Part shown: positions 8,602 through 18,463 of the stretch, piece after piece | Layout of the letters: each line of letters begins with the position of its first letter | How positions within the stretch are numbered: position 1 is the stretch's first letter | NCBI GenBank assembly: GCA_022446985.1 | Contig: JAKVBD010000005.1 | Span: 62,001-126,000 of the forward strand | From: Lentisphaerales bacterium | GTDB lineage: Bacteria > Verrucomicrobiota > Lentisphaeria > Lentisphaerales > Lentisphaeraceae | Direction: 5' to 3' | Length of the DNA: 64,000 nt | Notes under the pieces: generated by a model | The model's database searches: none | The model's input: only the letters and a program-made list of their open reading frames with translations | Told to the model about the DNA's origin: nothing | Program-made: the position numbers and the translations under genes

Positions 8602-8964
8602 AGTATAGTCGATTAGACTCTAAAATGGTAACCGGCAGATCTTCTCCAGGCTTCCGTCTTTCATGAAGTGCTTTGCTTCACTTTCCATATTCTCTTCCGA
8701 GAATATCCATAAAATTTTTTTCGCCGCGTGTAAGAATCTCATTTTTTATAAAATCAATGCAAGTAAGTCTTTTCTCAGTAAACTTCGATTAATACAGATT
8801 CTTTAATAAAAGTATGCAAATTTTATCAAATTAGTCATATTTTATCAAGCTAGAGAGTATTTCCTATAAATATGTTTGATTGAATATTTTAAATATGTCT
8901 ATTTGCCTATTTTTCAACGTAGCATTGTTTGTTGAGTTTTAATCAACAGTATTAAGGAGTTTAT
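8602..8964. other. Gene-free stretch with a hairpin
   Basis: No coding remnant is visible. A perfect hairpin ATATTCTC / GAGAATAT with a TTCC loop is at 8687-8706, followed after eight bases by a run of T (8715-8721). It may end transcription of the globin gene. The rest is A+T-rich and probably holds the promoter of the PhoD operon. Confidence 0.5.
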
Positions 8965-10581
8965 ATGACTAAAAAGGTGATCTTTTCGTTATTGTTGGCA
9001 GGAGTTGTAAGTATTGCCCCTGCTCAAAAGAAAAAAGGCATTGGTAAGAAAAACCAATATAAGAAGCAAAATCGCGATCGTATTTCAGAAATAGTTCAGG
9101 ATAAGGAAAAACAAGTTGAAGAGTACTTTTTAAAGTACCTCAAGAAATCTCCAGACGATCTCGAAAGCATGTATGGTTTGACTTTGTCCTATACAAAGCA
9201 AGGCAAGATTCAAGATGCAGTGAAGTATATTCAGCTTTCACTTGAAAAAGGTTTAGACTTCTCTCGTTACATCGCCGGGCCTCGAAATATGTTAACTGCT
9301 CTCTATCAAACAAAAGAGTATAAAGCAGCCTATGCAGCTTACACTAAGCCGGTTATTCATGGGCCACTTGTCGGCAGTACCGGCAGTGACTTTACGTCTG
9401 TGTGGATGCGTACGGACAAAGAGCGCGAAGTTATACTACAAGTTTCAGATAAGCAGGACTTTAGTTCTATTATAACTGAATCAAAAGGGACTTCCTCACA
9501 AGCAGATGACTACACTCTGGTTATCAAGGTAAATGGTCTAAAAGCCTCAAAACAGTACTTCTATCGCTTACTGGTCGATGGCAAAGTACAGGAAACCCGT
9601 GGTGAGCAAAAAGTAAAAACTTTTCCTGGTAAAGGAGAAAAAGTCAAGTTCTCAATCGTTTTTGGTGGTGGTGCTGGTTATACTCCACAGTTTGAAAGAA
9701 TGTGGGATACGCTGCGTTCTCACAATCCAACAGCAATGCTTCTCCTTGGTGATAATATTTATATTGACACTCCAGAGATTCAGGAAACTCAAAAGTACTG
9801 TTACTATCGCCGGCAGTCTCGTCCAGAGTACAATGCTTATGTTGCCCAAACTCCTATTTATGCAGTTTATGATGATCATGATTTTGGTGACAATGACTGT
9901 TATGGCACGCCGAGTAAAGACTTCCCTTCTTGGAAAAGACCAGTTCTTAAGACATTTCAGGATAACTGGGCTAACCCGGCTTATGGTGGTGGTCAGGAGA
10001 ATCCAGGTGCGTGGTTTTCTTTCAATATTGGTGATGTCGATTTCTTCCTGATGGATTGCCGTTACTATCGCGATGAACAGCTAGAGGAAAAGCCTGGTAA
10101 AACCATGTTGGGTGAGTATCAAAAAGCCTGGTTGAAAGATCAAATCAAAAACTCCAAAGCAAAGTTTAAAGTGCTTTGTAGTACAGTGCCTATGGCTTAT
10201 GAAACGAAGCCTGGGAAAGCTGGTTTCGATACCTGGGATGGTTATAAAGATGAACGCAATGAGATCTTTAATTTCTTAGCCGAAGAAAACATAGAAGGTC
10301 TTTTCATTGCATCTGCTGACCGTCATAGATCAGATGCCTGGTTAGTAGAACGTCCAAAAGGTTATGCTTTACATGAATTTATGAGTTCGCGTTTAACAAA
10401 TATTCATACTCACGCAGTTCAGAAAAACAGTCTCTTTGGTTACAGCGATAAATGTTCATTTGGTAAACTGAACTTTGACCTCACTAAGAAAGATCCGACG
10501 GTGACATACGAAATCTTTAATATCGATAATGAAAAGATTCACGATTTAACTCTTAAACTCAGTCAACTAAAAGGTAAATAA
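8965..10581 (+). CDS. PhoD-like alkaline phosphatase with N-terminal TPR region
   Basis: The 538-residue exported protein has a signal peptide (1-21, APAQ) followed by a very basic stretch (KKKGIGKKNQYKKQ). A TPR-like helical region (about 50-125) precedes the PhoD N-terminal beta domain (about 135-220). The metallophosphoesterase core shows LGDNIY (261-266) and YDDHDFGDND (302-311), the Asp/Asn/His metal ligands. PhoD enzymes hydrolyse phosphodiesters and monoesters at the cell surface with Ca/Fe. The TPR extension is unusual for the family. The gene opens a three-gene operon with two sulfatases (the next ATG follows its stop directly). The ribosome site AAGGAG lies 8 bases before the start. 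The last residues are basic (LKGK). Confidence 0.9.
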   Translation: MTKKVIFSLLLAGVVSIAPAQKKKGIGKKNQYKKQNRDRISEIVQDKEKQVEEYFLKYLKKSPDDLESMYGLTLSYTKQGKIQDAVKYIQLSLEKGLDFSRYIAGPRNMLTALYQTKEYKAAYAAYTKPVIHGPLVGSTGSDFTSVWMRTDKEREVILQVSDKQDFSSIITESKGTSSQADDYTLVIKVNGLKASKQYFYRLLVDGKVQETRGEQKVKTFPGKGEKVKFSIVFGGGAGYTPQFERMWDTLRSHNPTAMLLLGDNIYIDTPEIQETQKYCYYRRQSRPEYNAYVAQTPIYAVYDDHDFGDNDCYGTPSKDFPSWKRPVLKTFQDNWANPAYGGGQENPGAWFSFNIGDVDFFLMDCRYYRDEQLEEKPGKTMLGEYQKAWLKDQIKNSKAKFKVLCSTVPMAYETKPGKAGFDTWDGYKDERNEIFNFLAEENIEGLFIASADRHRSDAWLVERPKGYALHEFMSSRLTNIHTHAVQKNSLFGYSDKCSFGKLNFDLTKKDPTVTYEIFNIDNEKIHDLTLKLSQLKGK

Positions 10582-12093
10582 ATGAAAGTAGTGTGGTGTC
10601 TTTTTTTGCTGATTTTCTGTGTAAGTGCTGCAGAGAGACCGAACATTTTGTTTGCGATTTCAGATGACCAAAGCTGGCCGCATACGTCAGCTTATGGTGA
10701 TAATATAGTCAAAACGCCGGCTTTTGACCGTGTTGCAGCAAAAGGTGTTCTGTTTGATACCGCTTTCTGTGGGGCTCCACAATGCAGTCCGTCACGAGCT
10801 GCAATAACCACGGGACGTCAAATATGGCAGCTGCAGGAAGCTGGAGTTCACGCCAGCTATTTCCCCAAAGAGTATAAGACTTACCCGAAAGTTCTTCAGG
10901 ATGCCAGTTACCAAGTTGGGTACACCGGTAAAGGTTGGGGGCCTGGTGATTACAAGCACTATGGCCGCCAAGAAAATCCAGCAGGACCTGTATGGAAGAA
11001 CAGAAAGTTAAAAAATCCTGCCAGGGGAATTTCAACGACTGACTATACAGGAAACTTCCTCGATTTTATGGCAGCCAAAAAAGATGGTCAGCCATTTTGT
11101 TTTTGGTATGGAGCTCATGAGCCGCATAGATCTTACGAGTTTGGAGTTGGAGCAAAGAATGGTAAAAAGCCGGAGGACGTCAACGTCCCGCCATTTCTTC
11201 CGGATACTGAAGTTGTTCGCAAAGATATCCTCGATTATGCCTATGAAATTGAATGGTTCGATAAGCATCTGGGGAATATGCTCGATCACCTTGAGAAGAT
11301 TGGTGAGCTCGATAATACATTGATAATTGTAACAGCCGATAACGGCATGCCATTTCCACGGGCGAAAGCCAACCTTTATGAACTTGGGGCTCACATTCCT
11401 CTGGCTATTTGCTGGGGTAAAAACTTTAAAGGCGGCAGTCGGGTTAAGACGCCGGTTTCAACGGCTCAGGTATCGGCTACTATTTACGATGCCGTTGGTA
11501 TAACTAAACCGGCAACAGTTACTCAGCCTAGTCTTATGCCTTTACTCAAGGGACAGGATGTAACACAAGTTGTTTTCACAGGTCGCGAAAGACACACTCA
11601 TGCTCGCTACAATAACTGGACATATCCTTGTCGTGCGATTCGGACTGATAAGTTTTTATTGATTCACAATATGAAGCCGGATCGCTGGCCTGCTGGTGAC
11701 CCCAAGGGCGATAAGTTTTATGATATTGATAGTTGTCCTTCGAAGACTGAGATCCTCAAAGAAAACGGTCCATTTCTAGAACTCTCAACTACTAAGCGTC
11801 CAGAGTTTGAGTTGTTCGATGTTACTAAAGATCCATATGCGATGAAGAACCTTGCCGAAAATCCAGAGTACAAAACGACTGTGGCTGAACTGACAAAACA
11901 GTTGCATGAGCAGTTGAAGAAAGATGGCGACCCGCGCTTCAATGGCTATGGCGATATCTTTGAAAGTTACCCGCGTATTTCAAAGATGAGACCGATCATG
12001 GGCGGCTTCCATGAAAAGGGAAAGTATAACCCGGAATACCTACAGCCAAATCAAAAAGTAGATCAAAATAAAATAGGAAAACCTGTTAAATGA
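10582..12093 (+). CDS. Secreted sulfatase (S1 family, sulfamidase-like)
   Basis: This 503-residue formylglycine-dependent sulfatase has a signal peptide (about 1-17). The metal-binding SDD is at 27-29 and the catalytic motif C68-S-P-S-R72 sits in QCSPSRAAITTG. C68 is the residue oxidised to formylglycine by a sulfatase-modifying enzyme (none in this window). The early YGDNIVKTPAFDRVAAKG segment and the overall length fit N-sulfoglucosamine sulfohydrolase-like members. The precise substrate is not readable. It lies second in the PhoD operon and overlaps the next sulfatase by 4 bases (ATGA). Export and motif are seen; a substrate such as a sulfated polysaccharide is inferred. Confidence 0.93.
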   Translation: MKVVWCLFLLIFCVSAAERPNILFAISDDQSWPHTSAYGDNIVKTPAFDRVAAKGVLFDTAFCGAPQCSPSRAAITTGRQIWQLQEAGVHASYFPKEYKTYPKVLQDASYQVGYTGKGWGPGDYKHYGRQENPAGPVWKNRKLKNPARGISTTDYTGNFLDFMAAKKDGQPFCFWYGAHEPHRSYEFGVGAKNGKKPEDVNVPPFLPDTEVVRKDILDYAYEIEWFDKHLGNMLDHLEKIGELDNTLIIVTADNGMPFPRAKANLYELGAHIPLAICWGKNFKGGSRVKTPVSTAQVSATIYDAVGITKPATVTQPSLMPLLKGQDVTQVVFTGRERHTHARYNNWTYPCRAIRTDKFLLIHNMKPDRWPAGDPKGDKFYDIDSCPSKTEILKENGPFLELSTTKRPEFELFDVTKDPYAMKNLAENPEYKTTVAELTKQLHEQLKKDGDPRFNGYGDIFESYPRISKMRPIMGGFHEKGKYNPEYLQPNQKVDQNKIGKPVK

Positions 12094-13622
12094 AATTAAT
12101 AATTGCTACACTTTTAATGGCACTTGGATTAACCGCTCAGGAAAAACCGAATATCATTTTGATGATGGCAGACGATATGGGCTACTCAGATATCGGTTGC
12201 TATGGTGGTGAGATAAAAACCCCAAATCTTGACCGTATGGCCAGGGAAGGAATCCGTTTTCGCCAGTTTTATAATAATGCCAAGTGTACAACTACCAGAG
12301 CGTCAATTACGACTGGCCTTTACCCGCAGAGAGATAATGGCGGTATTGAAATGCTGGATAACTCCATGTTTACAATAGCAGATGCCATGAATAAAGCTGG
12401 CTACTTCACTTTCATGAGTGGTAAGTGGCACCTTGGCTCTAAGTCGGGGCACCGTCCGATTGATCGCGGTTTTCAGGAATACTACGGCCTTATGGATGGC
12501 TGTGCAAATTTCTTCAATCCAGTACAGCGCGATCCAAAATTCAAAGGTGGGAAAGTCCGTGTTTTTGGTCATAATGACAAATTGATTAACGAGTTCCCGG
12601 ATGATTTCTACCAAACCGATGCTTTCACAGATCACGCCGTAGAGCAGATCAAGAAAGCAGTTGCAGCACAGAAGCCATTCTTTGGCAAAATTATGTACAC
12701 TGCACCACACTATCCACTGCACGCCAAGCCAGAAGACATCGCCAAGTATAAAGGTCGTTACAAAGATGGCTGGCATGTTTTACGCAACGAGCGTTACCAG
12801 CGTCAATTGGAAATGGGCGTAATCGACAAATCGACTAAACTTCACCCAGAAGATCCACGTATGAAAGATTGGGATTCCCGTAAGAATAAAGATTGGGATC
12901 AGGCTCTGATGGAAGTTTATGCTGCAATGGTTGACTCCATGGATCAGAACATAGGTAAGATTCTGAAAGTTCTCGATGAAACAGGAACTGCAGATAACAC
13001 TTTGATCCTTTTTATCTCTGATAATGGCGGTTGTGCTGAAACTCCAGGCGGAGATAATAACATTTCACATTCCCCAGGGCCTAAAGAATTCTATACGGCA
13101 TGTGGCCCAAGTTGGGCAACAGCTCAAAATACGCCATTTAAAAGACATAAAGTCAATATGCATGAAGGGGGAATCAATACTCCATGTGTTGTTCGCTGGC
13201 CGGCAAAAATTAAGCCAAATACCTGGACAGACTCTGTTGCTCATATCATCGACCTACAACCAACTTGCATGGCCATGGCGGGGCTTGATCCTGTAAAAGA
13301 TATTCCTGCCGATAAACGTCAGCTTGATGGCGAAAATATCCTGCCGATTTTTGAAGGTCAGCCTTTTAAACGCCAGAAACCTTTATTCTTCGAATTCGCC
13401 AGTACACGCGCAGTTCGCGATGGCGACTGGAAAGCCGTTTATGAAAAAGAATGGCTGCTTTATAACATCGCTGAAGATCGGACAGAGATGAATAATGTCG
13501 CAGTTCAATACCCTGAGAGATTAGCCTCCATGAGTAATTCCTGGGATGAATGGGCTAAGAAGACTGGTGCACCAACTGATGCTAAGAAGTCTAAAAAGAA
13601 GAATAGGAAGAAAAAGAAATAG
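12090..13622 (+). CDS. Secreted sulfatase (arylsulfatase-like, CTTTR motif)
   Basis: This 510-residue sulfatase has a signal peptide (1-16). MADD (26-29) supplies metal ligands and the active segment is C66-T-T-T-R70 in AKCTTTRASITTGLYP. The usual Pro/Ala at the third position is Thr. This variant occurs in some planctomycete arylsulfatases and still keeps the Cys and Arg. NTLILFISDNGG and FKRHKVNMHEGG supply further conserved segments. The last 12 residues are nearly all Lys/Arg (KKSKKKNRKKKK). It is the last gene of the PhoD operon, overlapping its neighbour by 4 bases. Downstream lies the intron remnant. Confidence 0.92.
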   Translation: MKLIIATLLMALGLTAQEKPNIILMMADDMGYSDIGCYGGEIKTPNLDRMAREGIRFRQFYNNAKCTTTRASITTGLYPQRDNGGIEMLDNSMFTIADAMNKAGYFTFMSGKWHLGSKSGHRPIDRGFQEYYGLMDGCANFFNPVQRDPKFKGGKVRVFGHNDKLINEFPDDFYQTDAFTDHAVEQIKKAVAAQKPFFGKIMYTAPHYPLHAKPEDIAKYKGRYKDGWHVLRNERYQRQLEMGVIDKSTKLHPEDPRMKDWDSRKNKDWDQALMEVYAAMVDSMDQNIGKILKVLDETGTADNTLILFISDNGGCAETPGGDNNISHSPGPKEFYTACGPSWATAQNTPFKRHKVNMHEGGINTPCVVRWPAKIKPNTWTDSVAHIIDLQPTCMAMAGLDPVKDIPADKRQLDGENILPIFEGQPFKRQKPLFFEFASTRAVRDGDWKAVYEKEWLLYNIAEDRTEMNNVAVQYPERLASMSNSWDEWAKKTGAPTDAKKSKKKNRKKKK

Positions 13623-13626
13623 TTTT

Positions 13627-13776
13627 TTAAGGCCGCCCTTTGACCTTAAAAGGCGCTTCACTTTCAGTTTTCAGGTTACAAGGAGCACCGGTGCCCTCGT
13701 CGGTATATTTCTTTCTTGGATATTCGAATAATAACTTTCCCCCCAGAGGACTTAGATGCTCCCAGTTATGGATCGC
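13627..13776 (-). pseudogene. Possible C-terminal gene remnant
   Basis: On the minus strand an open frame of about 45 codons with protein-like composition (segments such as GGKLLFEYPRKKYTDEG and LKTESEAPFKVKGRP) ends at a TAA just after the sulfatase stop. Its upstream part is broken by a stop close to the start of the group II intron. It may be the 3' end of a gene cut by the intron insertion or by the later rearrangement. I cannot name the family. Confidence 0.3.
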
Positions 13777-13797
13777 TGAGCATCAGCTCGGCTTCTA

Positions 13798-15041
13798 GTG
13801 CGCCAAGCCGTTTACGATGTTAGAGACAGATTAACCTGTTAAGCCTGTAGTATAACTGCGTTACAGGGATGTGGGGTTGGAAGCAACACAAGACGAATAG
13901 CCGGTTCGTAGGATGACGAACCCGCTTTGGTCTGGTCGGTCAGTGAAACGAGCCTTCGAGTGTATGGTGAAGTTTAGAATTAAGTTATGACGCTGAACAT
14001 AATCGAACAGGAGTGTAAAAGCGGTCATATCTCACTGCCAGATGGTTAGGCATGGAACGGAACGGTTATAATGGTATCGTGCGTGGACTTTGGGAGATCT
14101 GTATGGATCAGCGACTTGTCTATGCAGAAGCCGGGGCCTTCATAAGAGTTTTGATGCTGATGAAAGTCAGTCGAGCAAAGGGAGGCAGGAAAGTGAATTA
14201 CGTAAAGTCAGAAATAAGGAATGGTCAGAGTGATCGTTCGATCTATACAGACAATATTTTCTCCATTTGTCTGGACTAAGCGTATGTTGAATGCTCTAAG
14301 TAATGGCGTAAAACGACACACCTGGTATAGCCTTTATGATTAAGTTTTCTCGAAAGTTAATCTTCGAGAATCAGCTTTCTCCGTTATTGATAATAAAGGT
14401 AGTCATGGAGTCGATCAGGTTAGTGTGAATCGCTATGGATCTCAGCTGAATCACAATCTTAAAGTTCTTCGAACAAAGCTTCAGAATAATACTTACGAGC
14501 CATGTTGTATTCGTCGGTTCTACATTCCAAAAGCCGGAACAGATGAAAAGCGTCCGCTGGGAATTCCGACAGTCAGTGATCGTATTGTAAAACCGCTTTG
14601 TTAAATGCCATTGAACCGATTTTTGATGATCTATCTTCCACAAGGAGATTAGGCTTTCGAAAGGGTTTGGGGTGCAAAGATACACTTCGAACTGCAGTGT
14701 CCGAAATGAATAGTGGGAGAATGTTTGTAGTTGATGTTGATATCAAAAGTTATTTTGATGAAATAGATCATGATATTCTCATAAACTTAGTCAAGACCAA
14801 AATAAGCGATAACAGAATTCTTAACTTAATCGAGATGTTCCTCAAGCAAGGAGTGATAGAAGAAATCGATCCTGACAGAGGTTCTCCTCAAAGGGGTGTG
14901 ATCAGTCCTTTTTTGGCGAAAATCTACCTTGATCCTCTGGATAAACTTCTCGACTCACAGAATCTGCATCTGATAAGTTATGCGGATGACTTTCCAATTA
15001 TGTGTGAAAGTCAGGAAGAAGCAGAAAAGGCACTCACTTAA
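13798..15041 (+). mobile_element. Group II intron, 3'-truncated
   Basis: The sequence starts with GTGCGCCAAGCCG, a bacterial group II intron 5' end. About 450 bases of structured, non-coding RNA-like sequence follow, with the AGAGACAGATTAACCTGTTAAGCCTG-type domain I pattern seen in chloroplast-like introns. A decayed reverse transcriptase follows. The element stops inside the reverse transcriptase at 15041, where sequence of a DUF1592 gene on the opposite strand begins. The maturase, domain V and domain VI are absent, so it cannot splice as it stands. Confidence 0.8.
14284..15041 (+). pseudogene. ltrA: Group II intron reverse transcriptase, frameshifted and truncated
   Basis: The first part reads KRHTWYSLYD, a TAA, then RESAFSVIDNKGSHGVDQ, RRFYIPKAGTDEKRPLGIP and TVSDRIVK, the RT-0 to RT-2 blocks. 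One missing base in an A-run near 14590 shifts it into the frame that carries LNAIEPIFDD, VVDVDIKSYFDEIDHD, GSPQRGVISPFLAKIYLDP and the catalytic ISYADDFPIM (YADD). The open frame ends six codons later than AEKAL at 15041, where the intron is cut off. The thumb, X and endonuclease domains are gone. The product would be inactive. Confidence 0.85.
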
Positions 15042-16732
15042 ATTGGCGTTGTTGAAGCTCCATCGGCAGTAGCCAACATAGTTCCAGCTTGCGTCAATAG
15101 TCCGCCACGTTCTTTTGTAGTGTTCTTGATGACTCGTAATTCCGGGCCAACCACTCCTGAAATTTTATAGTGCTTTGCCAGTTGATTATTGACAATTATA
15201 AAGTCAGATTCGATGATGTTCTGAATGGGTAAATATTTTTCGTAAAGATGCTTCATAAAAGCAATGCTTTCTTTCGTCATGGATTGGTTAAAAAGAGTAT
15301 CGAATTCAGGATAAAGTCTTGCGACACTTTTCTTAAATTGTCTTAGCGCAGCCACTGGGTCGTAAAGCATTTTATGAAGCAATCGACTTTTGAAGAGTTC
15401 ATGAGAAGATCTACTCCTCCTGATAACTTGCCATTATAGGCAGACTGTAAAAGCTTAGTATCTGGAGTCGAACGCCAGAGAAAGTAAATCAGACGACTGG
15501 CATAAGCAGAGTTGTCTTTTCTCGAAAGATCGTGATAAAGGAAATTTGGGGAAGATAAGATGGCTTTAAAAGTTTCTTTTGCAGCCATAAGAAAATTGCC
15601 ATTCGCATCAAAGTAGTTTTCGGCCAGTTCATAGAAGTCTTTTAAGGATTCTTGATTTAATTTCTTTCTGAAAGCTCTCTGAGCAAACTGCTTGATGGCT
15701 AATTTAAGTTGTGCATTCGTGCCAGACAGCTTAAATGAACTTTTTGTAGCTTGTACTCTTACTCCTGGAAATAATGTGGAAACTCTTTTTAGCGGCCATT
15801 CCGTTGTTAGTGGGCCAGTAATTTCTACCGGATTGTCGATGATGACCTGTCGTTCAGCCAGAGTTGAGAACCCCAGTTCATTTCCTTTTTGAGATAGACT
15901 CTGAAAGTATGAATTCTTTTCTCTTTAATTTCTGTGATGTCGATGGTTCTGGGTTCTTTATTGACTAGAGCGCCATCTTTATAATAGGGACCGGCGAAAA
16001 CCAGTACTGTCGCAACTTTTGCAGATTGAGCTGTTTAGGAAATGTCATAGTAGCCATTTTGTTGGCATTTATAGTCTTCGCGGAAGTAAGGGAATGATAG
16101 ACCTTTTACAGTTCTTGCTTGGCCTTTAATTAAAGTAGCTGGACCGTCTGTTTTAATTTTTGGTCTTCTGGCATGCTTTTCGTAGGTGAACTTCTTACTT
16201 AAGAACTCTTTTGATTCTGGATTAGCAGGATTTAAAGCTTTCTCAACGATGGAGTTGATGGCATTCGGGTAAAGTTGTAGATGGATTTCACTGAAGCCAA
16301 GGTTGCCAATGGTATTAAATTCACCTTTAGCAGAATCTTCGGGTAGCTCAGCAACCCAATATGGCTGAATTTCGAAATCAAGTAAATCACTGTTAGTGTT
16401 GACGAACTCTAATTTTATCAGGCGTTTTCTTTTAACTTTGTCTGTGTGGTAGATATGCTTCGTCAACAATTCGATCATCTCAGAGCGTTCAGAATCTGTC
16501 ATTTTATTTTTTTCGATGGTGGCATCTCACCACTGCGAACTTGCAGAAAAGCCTTTTCTAAAAGTTGATGATCACCGAAAATATCTTGATCGAAACGAAC
16601 ATTGCCTTCATTCATGCCTTCATAGTGACAATCGACACAGCGTTTTTCGATCAAAGCCTGCAGTTTCTTATCTTCTGCAAGAAGAGTTGAACTACAAAAA
16701 TTTATTAATAAATAAGTTAAAAATTTTCCCAT
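15042..16732 (-). pseudogene. DUF1592-type planctomycete cytochrome protein, decayed and 3'-truncated
   Basis: Spread over several frames is a protein like the intact one at 36745-38631. There is a signal peptide and heme-c motif CVDCH with GEMPPSKK (16732-16499), then DUF1587-like sequence (to about 16035). RKKLNQESLKDFYELAENY, FLYHDLSRKDNSAYASRL and IYFLWRSTPDTKLLQSAYN come from DUF1592, and RLYPEFDTLFNQSMTKE and ATADGASTTPI from the start of DUF1588. The coding match stops exactly where the truncated group II intron ends. The final DUF1588/DUF1585 part with its second CxxCH is missing. Several frameshifts and stops make it nonfunctional. No DUF1552 partner is beside it. Confidence 0.85.
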
Positions 16733-16794
16733 AAAAACCTCGCTTGCTGAATACTATCGCTGCAGCGAGAGATCATCAATCCTCTAAAATTATT

Positions 16795-16822
16795 AAAAAA
16801 GTCACGCAGAGTATCAAAGTTA
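16795..16822. repeat. Degenerate heptad repeat copy
   Basis: AAAAAAGTCACGCAGAGTATC resembles the CACGCAAAG(G)CGCAAAG-type repeat seen at 879-906 and in opposite orientation at 32161-32313. Only one and a half units are recognisable. Confidence 0.4.
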
Positions 16823-16929
16823 TTGCTCGGTGTTTAAAATTTTAATAATATCGGTTTTTTTGTCAAAAAGGCGAATTTCAGAGCATACTGTTGTAAATAA
16901 TTAACATATATGAAAATAAGGTAGTTGTT

Positions 16930-18336
16930 ATGATCCGTGTGTTGTTGTTCATAATTTTTAGTTTAACTCTTTCTGCAAAAGATAAGTACAATGTACTTTT
17001 TATTATCTCTGATGACCTAACAGCTACAGCGCTTTCCTGTTATGGAAACAATGCCTGTAAAACACCAAATATTGACAGTTTGGCTGCTGAGGGCACTCTA
17101 TTTAATAGAGCCTATTGTCAGGCGACCTACTGCGGGCCTTCGCGAGCATCGCTTATGTCTGGATATTATCCGCACACCACTAAAGTCTTTGGTTATGTGA
17201 GTGGTCGCAAGGCAATTGGCAAACGCGAGATGTGGGCTGAGTATTTTAAGAATAGAGGTTACCATACGGCACGGGTCAGTAAGATTTTCCATATGGGAGT
17301 CCCTATTGGTATTGAGAAAGGGACTGATGGTTCAGATGATCCTGCCTGCTGGGTTGAAAAGTACAATAGTCAGGGCCCGGAGTGGCGCGCTAAGGGTGAA
17401 GGTGAAACGCTACAAAAGAATCCTTATGGCAAGAAACCGGTCGTTGGCGGGAATACTTTTGTCTATGTTAAAGGCGAAGATGATCTTGAGCACTCTGATT
17501 ATAAAACGGCTGTAAAGGCTTCTGAATTATTGGCGAAGTATAAAGACCTGGAGAAGCCGTTCTTTTTAGGCGTTGGTTTTGTGCGACCACATGTGCCTTT
17601 TGTAGCTCCAAAGAAATACTATGAACCTTTTCCATTTGAGGAGATGGTATTGCCTAAAAAGGTGAAAGGGGACTGGAAGGATATTCCAAAGCCGGCGATC
17701 AATTACTGTACGTCTGAAAATATGCAGATGGATATACTGAAACAGAAGAAATCAGTTGCAGCTTATTATGCATCGGTTGCCTATATGGATGACATGACAG
17801 GTCAAGTCCTTAAGGCTCTTAAGGATAATGGCCTGGAGGACAATACTATTGTGATTTTCACAAGTGATCATGGTTATCACCTGGGTGAACACGATTTCTG
17901 GGCGAAAGTCAGTTTGATGGATGAGTCAGTTAAGGTGCCGCTTATTATAAAAGTGCCAGGTAAAAAGGCTGCAGTCTGTGATTCTTTTGTAGAGCTCTTA
18001 GACCTTTTCCCAACGACTGCCAGTTTGTGTGGTTTGGGAGTGCCAAAAAGAATTCAGGGAAAAGACTTAAGGCCCATATTTGATAACCCGCAGCACTCGG
18101 TCAAGGGGGCTATTGTTTCAGCAAATGGCAAAGGAGTGCTTATTCAGACTAAGGAGTGGGCTTATATGGAGTACAAGAAGGGTGGTGCGATGCTTTACGA
18201 TATGCAGAAAGACCCTAAGCAGTATACCAATCTTATTGGTAATCCTGAATACAAAAGGGTTCTCGAAACCATGAAGAAGAAACTGGCTGCTAAGTTGGTC
18301 GAGATAAAGGCCAATGACTTGGGGAAAGGGAAGTAA
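16930..18336 (+). CDS. Secreted sulfatase (iduronate-2-sulfatase-like)
   Basis: The 468-residue sulfatase has a signal peptide (about 1-16), metal ligands in ISDD (26-29), and active-site C68-G-P-S-R72 in TYCGPSRASLMSGYYPH. GYHTARVSKIFHMG, GVGFVRPHVPFVAPKKYY and TSDHGYHLGEHDFWAK are characteristic of iduronate-2-sulfatase-like members (S1_7 type), which remove 2-O-sulfate from uronic acids. The real substrate here is probably an algal or animal sulfated glycan. It has its own intergenic region of about 200 bases and stands as a single gene. The C-terminus is basic (LGKGK). Confidence 0.93.
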   Translation: MIRVLLFIIFSLTLSAKDKYNVLFIISDDLTATALSCYGNNACKTPNIDSLAAEGTLFNRAYCQATYCGPSRASLMSGYYPHTTKVFGYVSGRKAIGKREMWAEYFKNRGYHTARVSKIFHMGVPIGIEKGTDGSDDPACWVEKYNSQGPEWRAKGEGETLQKNPYGKKPVVGGNTFVYVKGEDDLEHSDYKTAVKASELLAKYKDLEKPFFLGVGFVRPHVPFVAPKKYYEPFPFEEMVLPKKVKGDWKDIPKPAINYCTSENMQMDILKQKKSVAAYYASVAYMDDMTGQVLKALKDNGLEDNTIVIFTSDHGYHLGEHDFWAKVSLMDESVKVPLIIKVPGKKAAVCDSFVELLDLFPTTASLCGLGVPKRIQGKDLRPIFDNPQHSVKGAIVSANGKGVLIQTKEWAYMEYKKGGAMLYDMQKDPKQYTNLIGNPEYKRVLETMKKKLAAKLVEIKANDLGKGK

Positions 18337-18463
18337 ATTTCTGCGTTCCGTATTAGATGTTCAATATTCAAAATAGATCAGTCACTGATAGCTCTATAAT
18401 AAATTAGTATTTAAAATCCTTATTGATCTTTTTATAATGTGCTTAGCAATAAGTGAGTGAATA

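Noticed and set aside
14598-15041. Separate reverse-transcriptase gene
   Set aside because: It is the second frame of the intron-encoded protein broken by an upstream frameshift; it has no own ribosome site.
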